This document shows, one piece after another, positions 1 to 7,289 of a stretch of DNA of 64,000 nucleotides. Each line of letters starts with the position of its first letter. Within the stretch, counting starts at the first letter, position 1. The stretch covers positions 124,001-188,000 of the forward strand of contig NZ_FOPS01000002.1 in NCBI RefSeq assembly GCF_900113545.1. Reading direction: 5' to 3'. Below the pieces are notes generated by a model. That model saw only the letters and a program-made list of their open reading frames with translations. It was not told where the DNA came from and ran no database searches. The stretch is from Neisseria elongata subsp. elongata (GTDB taxonomy: Bacteria; Pseudomonadota; Gammaproteobacteria; Burkholderiales; Neisseriaceae). The position numbers and the translations under genes were made by a program.

Positions 1-1
1 C

Positions 2-181
2 TATCACGCCCAACGCGTCCCGTTTGCTCCGCAGATGGCCGAAGTGATGCCCAAAGCCGTGTCGGGTACGGCCTCGGATGAAGAATTACGGCTGTTTAAA
101 GAGTTTTGGCAGGAACGCACCCGCGCCATTTTGGTCGATCATGCGGATGATGACGGGCTGATTGAAATCCGTTTGAAATAA
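2..181 (+). CDS. C-terminal part of an unidentified protein
   Basis: An open frame enters from the left edge and stops at TAA 179-181, giving 59 residues that end in DDDGLIEIRLK. The frame is continuous and a strong terminator hairpin follows it, so this is the end of a real gene. I do not recognise the family. The visible part is acidic and charged, with no membrane segment or metal motif. The 5' part lies outside the window. Confidence 0.6.
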   Translation, partial: YHAQRVPFAPQMAEVMPKAVSGTASDEELRLFKEFWQERTRAILVDHADDDGLIEIRLK

Positions 182-210
182 GGTTCGTCCGTCAAACGGC
201 ATCATGCCGC

Positions 211-245
211 AAAAAAACGCCTGGAAGGTTTGCGGGCGTTTTTTT
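211..245 (+). terminator. Rho-independent terminator
   Basis: Eleven-base arms (A7-CGCC at 211-221 and GGCG-T7 at 235-245) pair perfectly and are followed by more T. It lies 30 bases after the stop of the partial gene at the left edge. Confidence 0.75.
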
Positions 246-323
246 TTGCGGGAGGAAGTGGGTTTTCAGCGCGGCCGGGCGGGCGGAAGTATTCATGTTT
301 CGCATCAATTCGTTCTGTTGTTT

Positions 324-530
324 TCAGACGGCCTTATCTGTTTTGATTACAGCTGCGGGCGGCATGAGGCTTTCATCGTCGGGATTGTCGCCGCAGGCAC
401 ACGCGCAACGGACGAAGCGGCAATCGGGCGGTGACGGGTTGGCGGACGGGCAACCGCAACGGCGGCAGCCGGCAGGATTGCCGGACGGCCGGAACGGGTC
501 GTCGAAACGGCGGTATTTGTCTGCTTTCAT
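324..530 (-). CDS. Small cysteine-rich hypothetical protein
   Basis: A 68-residue frame starts at ATG 530-528 with a good Shine-Dalgarno (AGGAAGG at 540-534) four bases upstream. Residues about 19-48 hold six cysteines in the pattern CRRCGC ... C ... CACAC, rich in proline and serine, which suggests metal binding or disulphides. There is no signal peptide. The last codons, KAV-stop, are encoded by a DUS, so the uptake sequence supplies the stop. The family is not recognised. The ribosome site and the cysteine pattern favour a real gene over the overlapping plus-strand frames, which lack both. Confidence 0.5.
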   Translation of the reverse strand: MKADKYRRFDDPFRPSGNPAGCRRCGCPSANPSPPDCRFVRCACACGDNPDDESLMPPAAVIKTDKAV

Positions 531-745
531 AAGCCTTCCTTTCGGCTCTTTATTTCGCGCTCGGGCGGATTTGCCAAGAAACAGCCGGAAAGATAATATC
601 CCCGCCCGTGCCGTACCTTCAAGGAAAAACAAGAAAAAAACGGCTGGAAACTGATTTATCGCAAAGGCATATAAAGTATCCGATGCCAATCGGGATGTGA
701 CCGCACGGGCAGATATAGGCCGTCTGAAAGACATTCGGCGGGCAA

Positions 746-1009
746 ATGAAAGATTTTATCGACACTCAGGACTTGTTTGGAGAGGTATTCGGCGAATGGC
801 AGACGAGCAATACAGATTACAACAGCCCCGAACAAGTGTTGGACGAGGCCTATTATTCTATAAATTGCGATTATTACCTAACCGCCTATCTGCAATACCC
901 GCTTTACCGCACCAAGCCTGACGGCGATTTTCTCCGTCCTTATTTCGATTTGTGGAAACAGGGTTACGGCTTTACCTTAGATAAAGACTGTTTGTATTTG
1001 TGCAAATAG
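746..1009 (+). CDS. Small acidic hypothetical protein
   Basis: An 87-residue frame from ATG 746, rich in Tyr, Asp and Phe (DEAYYSINCDYY, YPLYRTKPDGDFL), with no signal peptide or membrane segment. The aromatic, acidic composition is that of a real protein rather than a chance frame. A DUS lies just upstream (about 718-730) and another follows before priA. The ribosome site is weak. The family is not recognised. Confidence 0.5.
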   Translation: MKDFIDTQDLFGEVFGEWQTSNTDYNSPEQVLDEAYYSINCDYYLTAYLQYPLYRTKPDGDFLRPYFDLWKQGYGFTLDKDCLYLCK

Positions 1010-1050
1010 CTTCCGTTTTTTCAGACGGCCTCAAACATTTTTTACACGCC

Positions 1051-3219
1051 ATGATCTACCACCGCATCGCCGTAAACGTGCCGCTTTCAGACGGCCTTTT
1101 GACTTATTCCCATTCCGACCCGCTGCCGCAGGGCGCGCGGGTGCTTGTGCCTTTCCGCAACAAAACCGTGGTCGGGATTGTGTGGGAAACGGATATTGCG
1201 CCCGATATGGATGCGGCGCGGATTTTGGGCGTTCAGACGACCTTTTCGGACGAGCCGCTGCTGCCTGAAAACTGGCGTGATTTGCTCTCGTTTACGTCGC
1301 GTTATTACCACTATCCGACGGGGCAGGCGGTGTTTGCCGCGCTGCCGCAGGGTTTGAAGGAAACGCGCGCGGTGGAAATGCCGCAGCCGCCGTTGTTTTA
1401 CGCGCTGAACGAAGCGGGCAGGGCGCAAACGCCGCCGCCGGCGCGGTTCAACAAAAAAGCGGCTTTGTGGGATGCGCTGCTGTCGGGCGGGATGACGATG
1501 GCGGGGTTAAAGCAGGTAAACACGCAGGCGGCGAAATTGATTGGGGATTGGGCGGAGCAAGGTTGGATTGAAACGACGGAAGCGGCAAAACCCGTTTTAA
1601 GGTCGTCTGAATTTCAGCTCAACGCCAACCAACAGAAGGCTTCCGATGAAATTCAGACGACCTTCGGCAGCTTTCAACCGTTTCTGCTGTACGGCATCAC
1701 CGGCAGCGGTAAGACCGAGGTGTATTTTGATGCGATGGCGAAAGTATTGGCGCAGGGGCGGCAGGTGTTGTTTCTGTTGCCCGAAATCAACCTTACGCCG
1801 CAGCTTTTGAAGCGGGTGGAAGACCGTTTTGCCGACGTACCGACCGCCGTGTTGCACAGCCAGATGGCGGCAGGCAGGCGCACGCAGGATTATCTGCGCG
1901 CGATGTTGGGGCAGGCGAAGCTGGTCATCGGCACGCGGCTGGCGGTGTTCACGCCTTTGCCTGATGTCGGGCTGATTGTGGTCGATGAGGAACACGACGG
2001 CTCGTTCAAGCAGGACAACGAATTGCGCTACCACGCCCGCGATTTGGCGGTGTGGCGGGCGAAGCAGAGCGGCTGTCCCGTCGTGTTGGGCAGCGCTACG
2101 CCCAGCTTGGAGAGCTGGCACAAAGCACAAAGCGGCGCGTACCGCCTGCTGCAACTGACCGAACGCGCCCATACCGCCGCGCAACTGCCGCAAGTGGACA
2201 TCCTCAACGTAGGTCGTCTGAAACTCGACAACGGCTTCTCGCCGCAAGCCTTGCAGCTTTTGAAACAGAACTTCGAAGCGGGCGGCATGTCGCTGGTGTA
2301 CCTCAACCGGCGCGGTTTTGCGCCCGCGCTGTTTTGCGGCGACTGCGGCCATACCTTCGGCTGCCCGAACTGCTCCGCCAAAATGGTGCTGCACCAACGC
2401 GCCCGCCAACTGCGCTGCCACCATTGCGACCACCGCGAACCCATCCCGTTCAAATGCCCCGACTGCGGCAACCAAGACCTGACCGCCGTTGGTCACGGCA
2501 CGCAGCGCGTCGAAGAAACCCTGCGCGCCTTCCTGCCGAAAGCAACCGTTGTCCGCGTCGATAGGGACAGCACGGCGCACAAAAACGACTGGGCGGATTT
2601 GTACCGCCGCATCGCCGATAACGAAATCGACATTCTGGTCGGCACGCAGATGCTCGCCAAAGGCCATGATTTCGCGCGGCTCAACCTCGTTATCGTGTTG
2701 AATGCCGACGGCAGCCTGTACAGCGCGGATTTCCGCGCACCGGAAAGGCTGTTCGCCGAGCTGATGCAAGTGTCCGGCAGGGCGGGGCGCGCCGACAAAC
2801 CCGGCAAGGTGTTGATACAGACCCAACTGCCCGAACATTCCGTCTTCGCCGCCGTCAAAGCGCAGGATTATGCCGTGTTTGCCGAAAACGAATTGAACGA
2901 ACGGCAAATGTTTTCCATGCCGCCTTTCGGTTTTCAGACCGCCGTCCGCGCCGACGCGCCGCGCGTTGCCGATGCGATGGAGTTTCTCAACGCCGCCAAA
3001 GAAACCCTCGCTCCTCTTTTGCCCGAAAGCGTCTCCCAGTTCGGCGCCGCCCCCATGCTGATGGTGCGCCTCGCCGAACGCGAACGCGCGCAAATCTTCC
3101 TCGAATCCCCGTCCCGACAGGATTTGCACCGCGCCGTGAGTTTGTGGGTGCAGGTGTTGCAGCAAAACCGCGACGGCAAAATCCGATGGTCGGTGGATGT
3201 GGATACACAAGAATCGTGA
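1051..3219 (+). CDS. priA: Primosomal replication protein N' (PriA helicase)
   Basis: PriA is the DEXH 3'-5' helicase that recognises stalled forks and loads the replicative helicase for restart. The product is 722 residues. An N-terminal DNA-binding domain is followed by Walker A (GITGSGKTE, about 214-222), the DEEH box (VVDEEHDG), eight zinc-binding cysteines in four CxxC-type pairs (about 429-474, from CGDCGHTFGCPNC to CPDCG) and helicase motif GTQMLAKGHDF. ATG 1051 gives the family N-terminus MIYHRIAVNVPL; the longer frame from 1000 begins inside the preceding gene and a DUS. The gene carries one ordinary DUS near its start and four of the variant AGGTCGTCTGAA dialect in frame. Confidence 0.97.
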   Translation: MIYHRIAVNVPLSDGLLTYSHSDPLPQGARVLVPFRNKTVVGIVWETDIAPDMDAARILGVQTTFSDEPLLPENWRDLLSFTSRYYHYPTGQAVFAALPQGLKETRAVEMPQPPLFYALNEAGRAQTPPPARFNKKAALWDALLSGGMTMAGLKQVNTQAAKLIGDWAEQGWIETTEAAKPVLRSSEFQLNANQQKASDEIQTTFGSFQPFLLYGITGSGKTEVYFDAMAKVLAQGRQVLFLLPEINLTPQLLKRVEDRFADVPTAVLHSQMAAGRRTQDYLRAMLGQAKLVIGTRLAVFTPLPDVGLIVVDEEHDGSFKQDNELRYHARDLAVWRAKQSGCPVVLGSATPSLESWHKAQSGAYRLLQLTERAHTAAQLPQVDILNVGRLKLDNGFSPQALQLLKQNFEAGGMSLVYLNRRGFAPALFCGDCGHTFGCPNCSAKMVLHQRARQLRCHHCDHREPIPFKCPDCGNQDLTAVGHGTQRVEETLRAFLPKATVVRVDRDSTAHKNDWADLYRRIADNEIDILVGTQMLAKGHDFARLNLVIVLNADGSLYSADFRAPERLFAELMQVSGRAGRADKPGKVLIQTQLPEHSVFAAVKAQDYAVFAENELNERQMFSMPPFGFQTAVRADAPRVADAMEFLNAAKETLAPLLPESVSQFGAAPMLMVRLAERERAQIFLESPSRQDLHRAVSLWVQVLQQNRDGKIRWSVDVDTQES
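1232..2222. repeat. Four variant-dialect DUS inside priA
   Basis: Exact copies of AGGTCGTCTGAA or its complement lie at 1232-1243 (minus), 1600-1611 (plus), 1652-1663 (minus) and 2211-2222 (plus), all inside the priA frame. This differs by one base from the AG-DUS used elsewhere in the window and matches the form described for the N. mucosa/N. sicca group. Confidence 0.85.
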
Positions 3220-3234
3220 GGGGTTTGAAGAAGG

Positions 3235-3271
3235 CAGAGGCCGTCTGAAAGGTGTTTTCAGACGGCCTCTG
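3235..3271. terminator. DUS-pair bidirectional terminator
   Basis: Sixteen-base perfect arms (3235-3250 and 3256-3271), each holding a DUS, around a five-base loop. It sits between the convergent priA and TlpA-like genes and can serve both. Confidence 0.8.
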
Positions 3272-3284
3272 TTTGGTGTCGGAG

Positions 3285-3776
3285 TTATTTTGCCAGTTCT
3301 TCGTCGATTTGGCGGTAGAGTTCGGCGAAGTCGGGTTCGCCGACGAAGGTTTTCAAGACTTCGCCTTTTTTGTTGATGAGGACGGAAGTCGGGTAAACCT
3401 GCGTGCCGAAGGCCGTGGCGGTGGTTTTCCCGCCGTCGTAGGCGACGGTGAAGTTCATGCCTTTTTCGGCGGCGTAGGTTTGTACGGCGGGGAGGGGGTC
3501 GAAGGGCAGGGAGATGCCGATGACTTGGAAGTCAGGCCGCGATTGGTAGTCGTGCGCCATTTTGATGACCAGGGGCATTTCTTTGACGCAGCCGGGGCAG
3601 GAGGGATACCAGAAATTGATGAAGCTGACTTTGCCGTTCAGGGTGCCGTTGTTTACGGGGCGGCCGTTGAGGCTGGTCAGGGAAAAGGCGGGGGCGGCCG
3701 GTTTGGCGGGTATCAGGACGAAGGCCAGCAGGCCAGCGATGAGGGCGGCTGCGGCGACGGGGATGAGTTTTTTCAT
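3285..3776 (-). CDS. TlpA-like periplasmic thiol:disulphide oxidoreductase
   Basis: A 163-residue protein with an N-terminal hydrophobic signal or anchor (about 2-22), then a TlpA/ResA-type thioredoxin fold. The active site is CPGC (Cys60, Cys63) in FINFWYPSCPGCVKEMP, and the cis-proline is in YPTSVLI. Such proteins reduce disulphides in the cell envelope, for example in cytochrome c maturation; the substrate here is unknown. Its start overlaps the stop of the upstream thioesterase gene as ATGA, so the two are translationally coupled. A second TlpA-like gene, with CKPC, lies at 51.4-51.9 kb. Confidence 0.88.
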   Translation of the reverse strand: MKKLIPVAAAALIAGLLAFVLIPAKPAAPAFSLTSLNGRPVNNGTLNGKVSFINFWYPSCPGCVKEMPLVIKMAHDYQSRPDFQVIGISLPFDPLPAVQTYAAEKGMNFTVAYDGGKTTATAFGTQVYPTSVLINKKGEVLKTFVGEPDFAELYRQIDEELAK

Positions 3777-4171
3777 GGTTGGCGGTTTTGCAGTTGTTGC
3801 AGGAGGGTGTAAACGTCGGGCGGGAAGCAGGTGCCGCGGCCGTCTGAAACGGGGACGACGGTGATGTCGGCCTGAACGGCGGTTTTGCCGTTATGCGCCA
3901 GGGTTGCGGTTTGGCGGATGACGGTGCGCTCCGGTTCGAGTGTGCGGATGCTGCTGCGGATGAGGAGGGTGTCGCCTTCGGTGGCGGGGCGCAGGTAGCG
4001 GATGTCGGCACGGGCGACAAGGATGGAAATGCCGCCCAAGCCGGCGAGCAGGTTGTACCGTTCGAAAAAATGCCAGCGCGCTTCTTCGAGGAATTCGAGG
4101 TAGCGCGCGTTGTTGACGTGGCCGTATCCGTCGAGGTGGTAGTTGCGGATGCGGATGGCGGTGTCGCTCAT
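3773..4171 (-). CDS. Acyl-CoA thioesterase (hot-dog fold, YbgC/FadM-like)
   Basis: A 132-residue hot-dog protein of the 4-hydroxybenzoyl-CoA thioesterase type. The N-terminal motif YHLDGYGHVNNARYLEFLEEAR carries the usual D-x-x-x-H-x-N-x-x-Y-x-x-x-x-E pattern. These enzymes hydrolyse acyl-CoA thioesters in the cytoplasm; chain preference cannot be read here. ATG 4171 is chosen because it matches the family start and lies two bases after the stop of the upstream gene. It overlaps the TlpA-like gene by four bases, so three minus-strand genes form a tight operon. Confidence 0.85.
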   Translation of the reverse strand: MSDTAIRIRNYHLDGYGHVNNARYLEFLEEARWHFFERYNLLAGLGGISILVARADIRYLRPATEGDTLLIRSSIRTLEPERTVIRQTATLAHNGKTAVQADITVVPVSDGRGTCFPPDVYTLLQQLQNRQP

Positions 4172-4173
4172 TT

Positions 4174-4533
4174 TCAGTCTAAATCCAGCGGTTGGAAGGC
4201 TTCGCGTGCGAGCGGTTCGGCGGTGAGGTCGGTAACGACCGTGGCGGTGCGGATGTCGAACCATTCGGCGAAGATGTCGGGGTGGAGGTCGGGCCACAGG
4301 CTGTCGTCTTCGCACCAGTCGGCCAGTTCGGCGGCGAAGATTTCTTCGACGCGGCCTTCGATGCTGTCCCAGATTTCGTCCGTGTTGTTGCAGGGGTCGG
4401 TGAGGTAGGCGTTGGCATCGTCTTGCAGGTCTTCGAGGGTGAAGTCGGAAAGGTCGGTGCCTATGCTGTGCAGCCAGTGCCAGAAGGGTTCGCGGGGAAT
4501 CAGCAGGAAGAGGCTTCGGTTTACTTCGTACAT
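4174..4533 (-). CDS. Conserved hypothetical acidic protein
   Basis: A 119-residue, Trp- and Asp-rich soluble protein beginning MYEVNRSLFLLIPREPFWHW and containing ADWCEDDSLWPDLHPDIFAEWFD. A clear Shine-Dalgarno (AAGGAAA) precedes ATG 4533. It ends two bases before the thioesterase start and is the first gene of that operon. I know of similar uncharacterised proteins in proteobacteria but no function. No transmembrane or nucleotide-binding motif is visible. Confidence 0.75.
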   Translation of the reverse strand: MYEVNRSLFLLIPREPFWHWLHSIGTDLSDFTLEDLQDDANAYLTDPCNNTDEIWDSIEGRVEEIFAAELADWCEDDSLWPDLHPDIFAEWFDIRTATVVTDLTAEPLAREAFQPLDLD

Positions 4534-4612
4534 GGTGTTTTCCTTAAATGTCGGTTGGGACGGCGGCTATGATAATGTGTGCCGGCGGTTTCGTCATCCG
4601 TGTGCTGCGGTT

Positions 4613-5098
4613 TCAGGCTTCGCGCTCCTGCGGCGGCCAGTCGGAATAGGAGTGTTTGCTCAGGTAGGCGTTGGTGTAGCGGCCGTCGGCGGTGATTTCG
4701 CGGCCCAGCCAGGACGGGCGTTCGAAGGGGGTGTCTTCGGCGGGCAGTTCGATTTCGGCAACGACGAGCGGGGCGTTTGCGCCGAAGTATTCGTCGATTT
4801 CGAAGGTGAAGCCGCCGTGTCGGACGGTGTAGCGGTGTTTTTCCAGTGTGAACGGGCACATGGTGTCCATGATTCCGCGTGCGTGTTCGAGGGGGATTTC
4901 GTATTCGTATTCGCTGCGGGTGATGTCGGAAATGTAGCCTTTCAGGGTCAGCCAAGCCCGGCTGCCGATGATACGGACGCGGATGGTGCGTTCTTTTTCG
5001 ACGCTGAGGTAGCCTTGGGCGAGCAGTTCGGGTTCGCCGGCTTCGGCGCGCCAGCCGTCGTTTGCGGGGAGGAAGCGGCGTTCTATTTCGATGGTCAT
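4613..5098 (-). CDS. CYTH-domain protein (putative inorganic triphosphatase)
   Basis: A 161-residue CYTH protein. The signature EIERRF at residues 4-9 and the alternating charged strands (TIRVRIIG, AWLTLKG, EYEYEIP, FEIDEYFG, VVAEIEL) form the acid/base-lined tunnel of the family. Members bind triphosphates with a divalent metal; bacterial single-domain forms usually hydrolyse tripolyphosphate, which is inferred here. ATG 5098 gives the family N-terminus MTIEIERRF; the longer frame reads back through a DUS into hemJ. Confidence 0.85.
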   Translation of the reverse strand: MTIEIERRFLPANDGWRAEAGEPELLAQGYLSVEKERTIRVRIIGSRAWLTLKGYISDITRSEYEYEIPLEHARGIMDTMCPFTLEKHRYTVRHGGFTFEIDEYFGANAPLVVAEIELPAEDTPFERPSWLGREITADGRYTNAYLSKHSYSDWPPQEREA

Positions 5099-5112
5099 TT
5101 TCAGACGGCCTT

Positions 5113-5535
5113 TCAGAATGGTTTGAATATAACGAGGTAAAGTGCGGCAATCATCATCAGGACGGGTATTTCGTTGAAGACGCGGTACCATTTGTGGCTG
5201 TGGCGGTTGCGGCGGGCGGCGAAGTCGTGCAGCAGGCGGGCGCAGTAGGCGTGGTAGGCGAGGAGGAGGAGGCCGAGCGTGAGTTTGAGGTGCACCCAGC
5301 CGTAAACCCACCAACTGGTGGCGAAGGGGATGAGGATGCCGAACAGGGCGGCTCCGATGCCCAGCGGGGTCATGAAGCGCATCAGCCGCTGCGACATTTC
5401 GAGCAGGCGGCGGTATTCGGCGGATCCGGTGTCTTCCACCTGCGCGAGGTTCACATAGATGCGCGGCAGGTAGAAAAGTCCGGCAAACCAGGAGATGATG
5501 AAGAAGAGGTGCAGCAATTTAAACCAGGGATACAT
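5113..5535 (-). CDS. hemJ: HemJ-type protoporphyrinogen IX oxidase
   Basis: A 140-residue membrane protein with about four helices. The N-terminal motif LLHLFFIISWFAGLFYLPRIYV, with a conserved His near residue 9, and the later WVHLKLTLG segment match the HemJ (UPF0093) family, which oxidises protoporphyrinogen IX in many Gram-negatives lacking HemG or HemY. CopD-like copper proteins are distant relatives but lack the YLPRIYV motif. ATG 5535 is used; the longer frame runs through a DUS and the divergent gene. Confidence 0.85.
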   Translation of the reverse strand: MYPWFKLLHLFFIISWFAGLFYLPRIYVNLAQVEDTGSAEYRRLLEMSQRLMRFMTPLGIGAALFGILIPFATSWWVYGWVHLKLTLGLLLLAYHAYCARLLHDFAARRNRHSHKWYRVFNEIPVLMMIAALYLVIFKPF

Positions 5536-5646
5536 TTTCAGACGGCCTTTCTGCCCGTGATACGGGTCGGGCGGCATTATATAGTAGGCAGGGGCGGATT
5601 TTGTTAAAATGGGTGTCCTTAAACCAAATCCATAAGGGAAAGCGTG

Positions 5647-5919
5647 ATGTTGAACCAGTTTGAAATCCACGGCGGCGTCGTTAAGAATTTGAATGCCTTT
5701 TTGGCCGAGCGCGGCATAGACCTGAAAACGGCGATGGATGCGGAGGAAACCAATAAGTTGGTGGCCGCGATTATCCATGAGGGTTTGCCGGGCATGGTGC
5801 GCCGCATTTATTCGCTGCAGAAAATGCAAACCTTTTTCTGGGAGAAAAAGGATTTGATGGTGGATTATGTGGCCGCGCGTTTGGAAGCGGCGGAGAAAAA
5901 GGCTCAGGCGCGCAAATAA
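5647..5919 (+). CDS. Conserved hypothetical protein
   Basis: A 90-residue soluble protein starting MLNQFEIHGGVVKNLNAFL, with a basic C-terminus (EKKAQARK). A purine-rich ribosome site (AAGGGAAAG at 5635-5643) precedes; a GTG one codon earlier is an alternative. It is divergent from hemJ and followed by a DUS-pair terminator, so it is transcribed alone. No catalytic motif is visible; the composition is mainly helical. Confidence 0.7.
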   Translation: MLNQFEIHGGVVKNLNAFLAERGIDLKTAMDAEETNKLVAAIIHEGLPGMVRRIYSLQKMQTFFWEKKDLMVDYVAARLEAAEKKAQARK

Positions 5920-5940
5920 GCCTGCTTTGAATCCGGTTTG

Positions 5941-5982
5941 GAGGCCGTCTGAAAACCCGAAATGCGGTTTTCAGACGGCCTC
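5941..5982. terminator. DUS-pair terminator
   Basis: Seventeen-base perfect arms at 5941-5957 and 5966-5982, each with one DUS, follow the 90-residue gene. Confidence 0.75.
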
Positions 5983-6011
5983 TCTCCGTGTCGGGACAGG
6001 TTGCCGCCGTG

Positions 6012-6040
6012 TTGCCTTTTGTTAAGTAGGCGGCTATAGT
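6012..6040 (+). promoter_or_regulatory. Sigma-70-type promoter of lrgAB
   Basis: TTGCCT (6012-6017) and TATAGT (6035-6040) with a 17-base spacer, about 70 bases before lrgA. The start of a Correia-like motif (TATAGTG) is also read here, but the rest of that element is absent. Confidence 0.55.
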
Positions 6041-6107
6041 GAATCACATTCAGGCCGCTTCTTGTTCGGCCGATAAGAAAAATATCGATTCATTAGAGGA
6101 CACATCC

Positions 6108-6449
6108 ATGCACCTGATACGCGCGCTCAGCATTATTTTCGGCTTCCTCGCCTTGGGGGAGGCCGTGATTCATTTTACGGGCATGAAGCTGCCCGGAAGC
6201 ATCATCGGCATGGCCTTGCTGTTTGTTTCGCTGCACATGAAGTGGGTGAAGGCGGCATGGCTTCAGGGGCTGGTGGATGTGATGATGGCCAACCTCTCGC
6301 TGTTCCTCGTGCCGCCCTGCGTCGCGGTGATGGGGTATTTCGATTTGCTGGCCGAGGATTTTTGGGCGATTGCGGCATCCACGCTGTTGAGCACGTTGGC
6401 GGTAATGTTCGCCACCGGCAAGACCCACGAACTGCTGCGGAGGCGTTGA
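6108..6449 (+). CDS. lrgA: CidA/LrgA family holin-like membrane protein
   Basis: A 113-residue protein with four predicted helices, including the family segment KLPGSIIGMALLFVSL. In Gram-positives LrgA and CidA modulate murein hydrolase activity and cell death, and the family is also linked to small-metabolite export; the role in Neisseria is inferred. ATG 6108 follows a good ribosome site (GAGGA). The stop is one base before lrgB, so they form one transcription unit. Confidence 0.85.
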   Translation: MHLIRALSIIFGFLALGEAVIHFTGMKLPGSIIGMALLFVSLHMKWVKAAWLQGLVDVMMANLSLFLVPPCVAVMGYFDLLAEDFWAIAASTLLSTLAVMFATGKTHELLRRR

Positions 6450-6450
6450 A

Positions 6451-7143
6451 ATGGAAATGTTGCGCCATCCGATTGTGTTGCTGTGGCTGACGATTACGTT
6501 TTATTGGGCGGTCAATCTGCTGCGGGCACGTACCGGCAGCATGTTTGTCAATCCCGTGGTGTGCACCACCGCCGTCGTCATCCTTTATTTGAAGCTCGCA
6601 GGCATAAATTACGCCGCCTATCACAACGCGGCGCAGTTTATTGATTTCTGGCTCAAGCCGGTGGTGGTCGGGCTGGCCGTGCCGCTTTATTTGAATTGGG
6701 ACAAAATCCGCCGCCAATGGCTGCCGATTGTGCTATCGCAGGCCGTGGGCAGCGTTACCGGCATCGTCAGCGCGGTGTATATCGCCAAATTTATGGGCGC
6801 GGGGCGCGCTGTGGTGTTGAGCCTGGCCGCCAAATCGGTCACTAATCCGATTGCCATCGAAATCACCCAAAGCATAGGCGGGATTCCCGCCATTACCGCC
6901 GCCACCGTTATCGCCGCCGGCATGATCGGGCAGATGGCGGGTTACCGCATTATGAGCGCGGGTACGCTGACCAAGCCGATGTCGCAAGGGATGTCGATGG
7001 GTTCGGCCTCGCACGCGATGGGCATTGCCGCCTCGTTGGAGCGCGGGAAAAAGTTTGCCGCCTATGCCAGCCTCGGGCTGATTTTCAACGGCGTATTGAC
7101 CGCAGTTTTAGTACCGCTGCTGATTCCCCTGATGGGCGTGTAA
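6451..7143 (+). CDS. lrgB: LrgB family membrane protein
   Basis: A 230-residue polytopic protein with the LrgB/CidB signature: AAKSVTNPIAIEI in the middle, then GIPAITAATVIAAGMIG and a C-terminal SASHAMGIAASLERG. It is the usual partner of LrgA, whose gene ends one base upstream. The pair is complete, with no sign of decay. The gene ends in a DUS-pair terminator. Substrate and role are inferred from the family only. Confidence 0.88.
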   Translation: MEMLRHPIVLLWLTITFYWAVNLLRARTGSMFVNPVVCTTAVVILYLKLAGINYAAYHNAAQFIDFWLKPVVVGLAVPLYLNWDKIRRQWLPIVLSQAVGSVTGIVSAVYIAKFMGAGRAVVLSLAAKSVTNPIAIEITQSIGGIPAITAATVIAAGMIGQMAGYRIMSAGTLTKPMSQGMSMGSASHAMGIAASLERGKKFAAYASLGLIFNGVLTAVLVPLLIPLMGV

Positions 7144-7158
7144 GTATCCGCCCGACAT

Positions 7159-7206
7159 CATGAGGCCGTCTGAAAACCATGTGCGGTTTTTTCAGACGGC
7201 CTCATG
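7159..7206. terminator. DUS-pair terminator after lrgB
   Basis: Eighteen-base perfect arms (7159-7176 and 7189-7206) around a twelve-base loop, each arm holding a DUS. Confidence 0.75.
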
Positions 7207-7289
7207 CCTGATTCCGCATACCGATGCCAAAAAGAGGTATTTGCTTTACAATACCGTCCCTTAACTTTTGTTTACCCGATTTTTTGTAC

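Noticed and set aside
204-654. Plus-strand open frames opposite the Cys-rich gene
   Set aside because: No ribosome sites, biased composition, and the minus-strand frame has better signals.
1597-3210. 537-codon open frame antisense to priA
   Set aside because: It is a shadow of GC-rich codon use in priA: low-complexity His/Gln/Arg protein, no ribosome site, no domain.
6035-6060. Correia-like element (TATAGTG...)
   Set aside because: Only the first few bases match; no inverted partner or internal sequence, and TATAGT is better read as a -10 element of lrgA.
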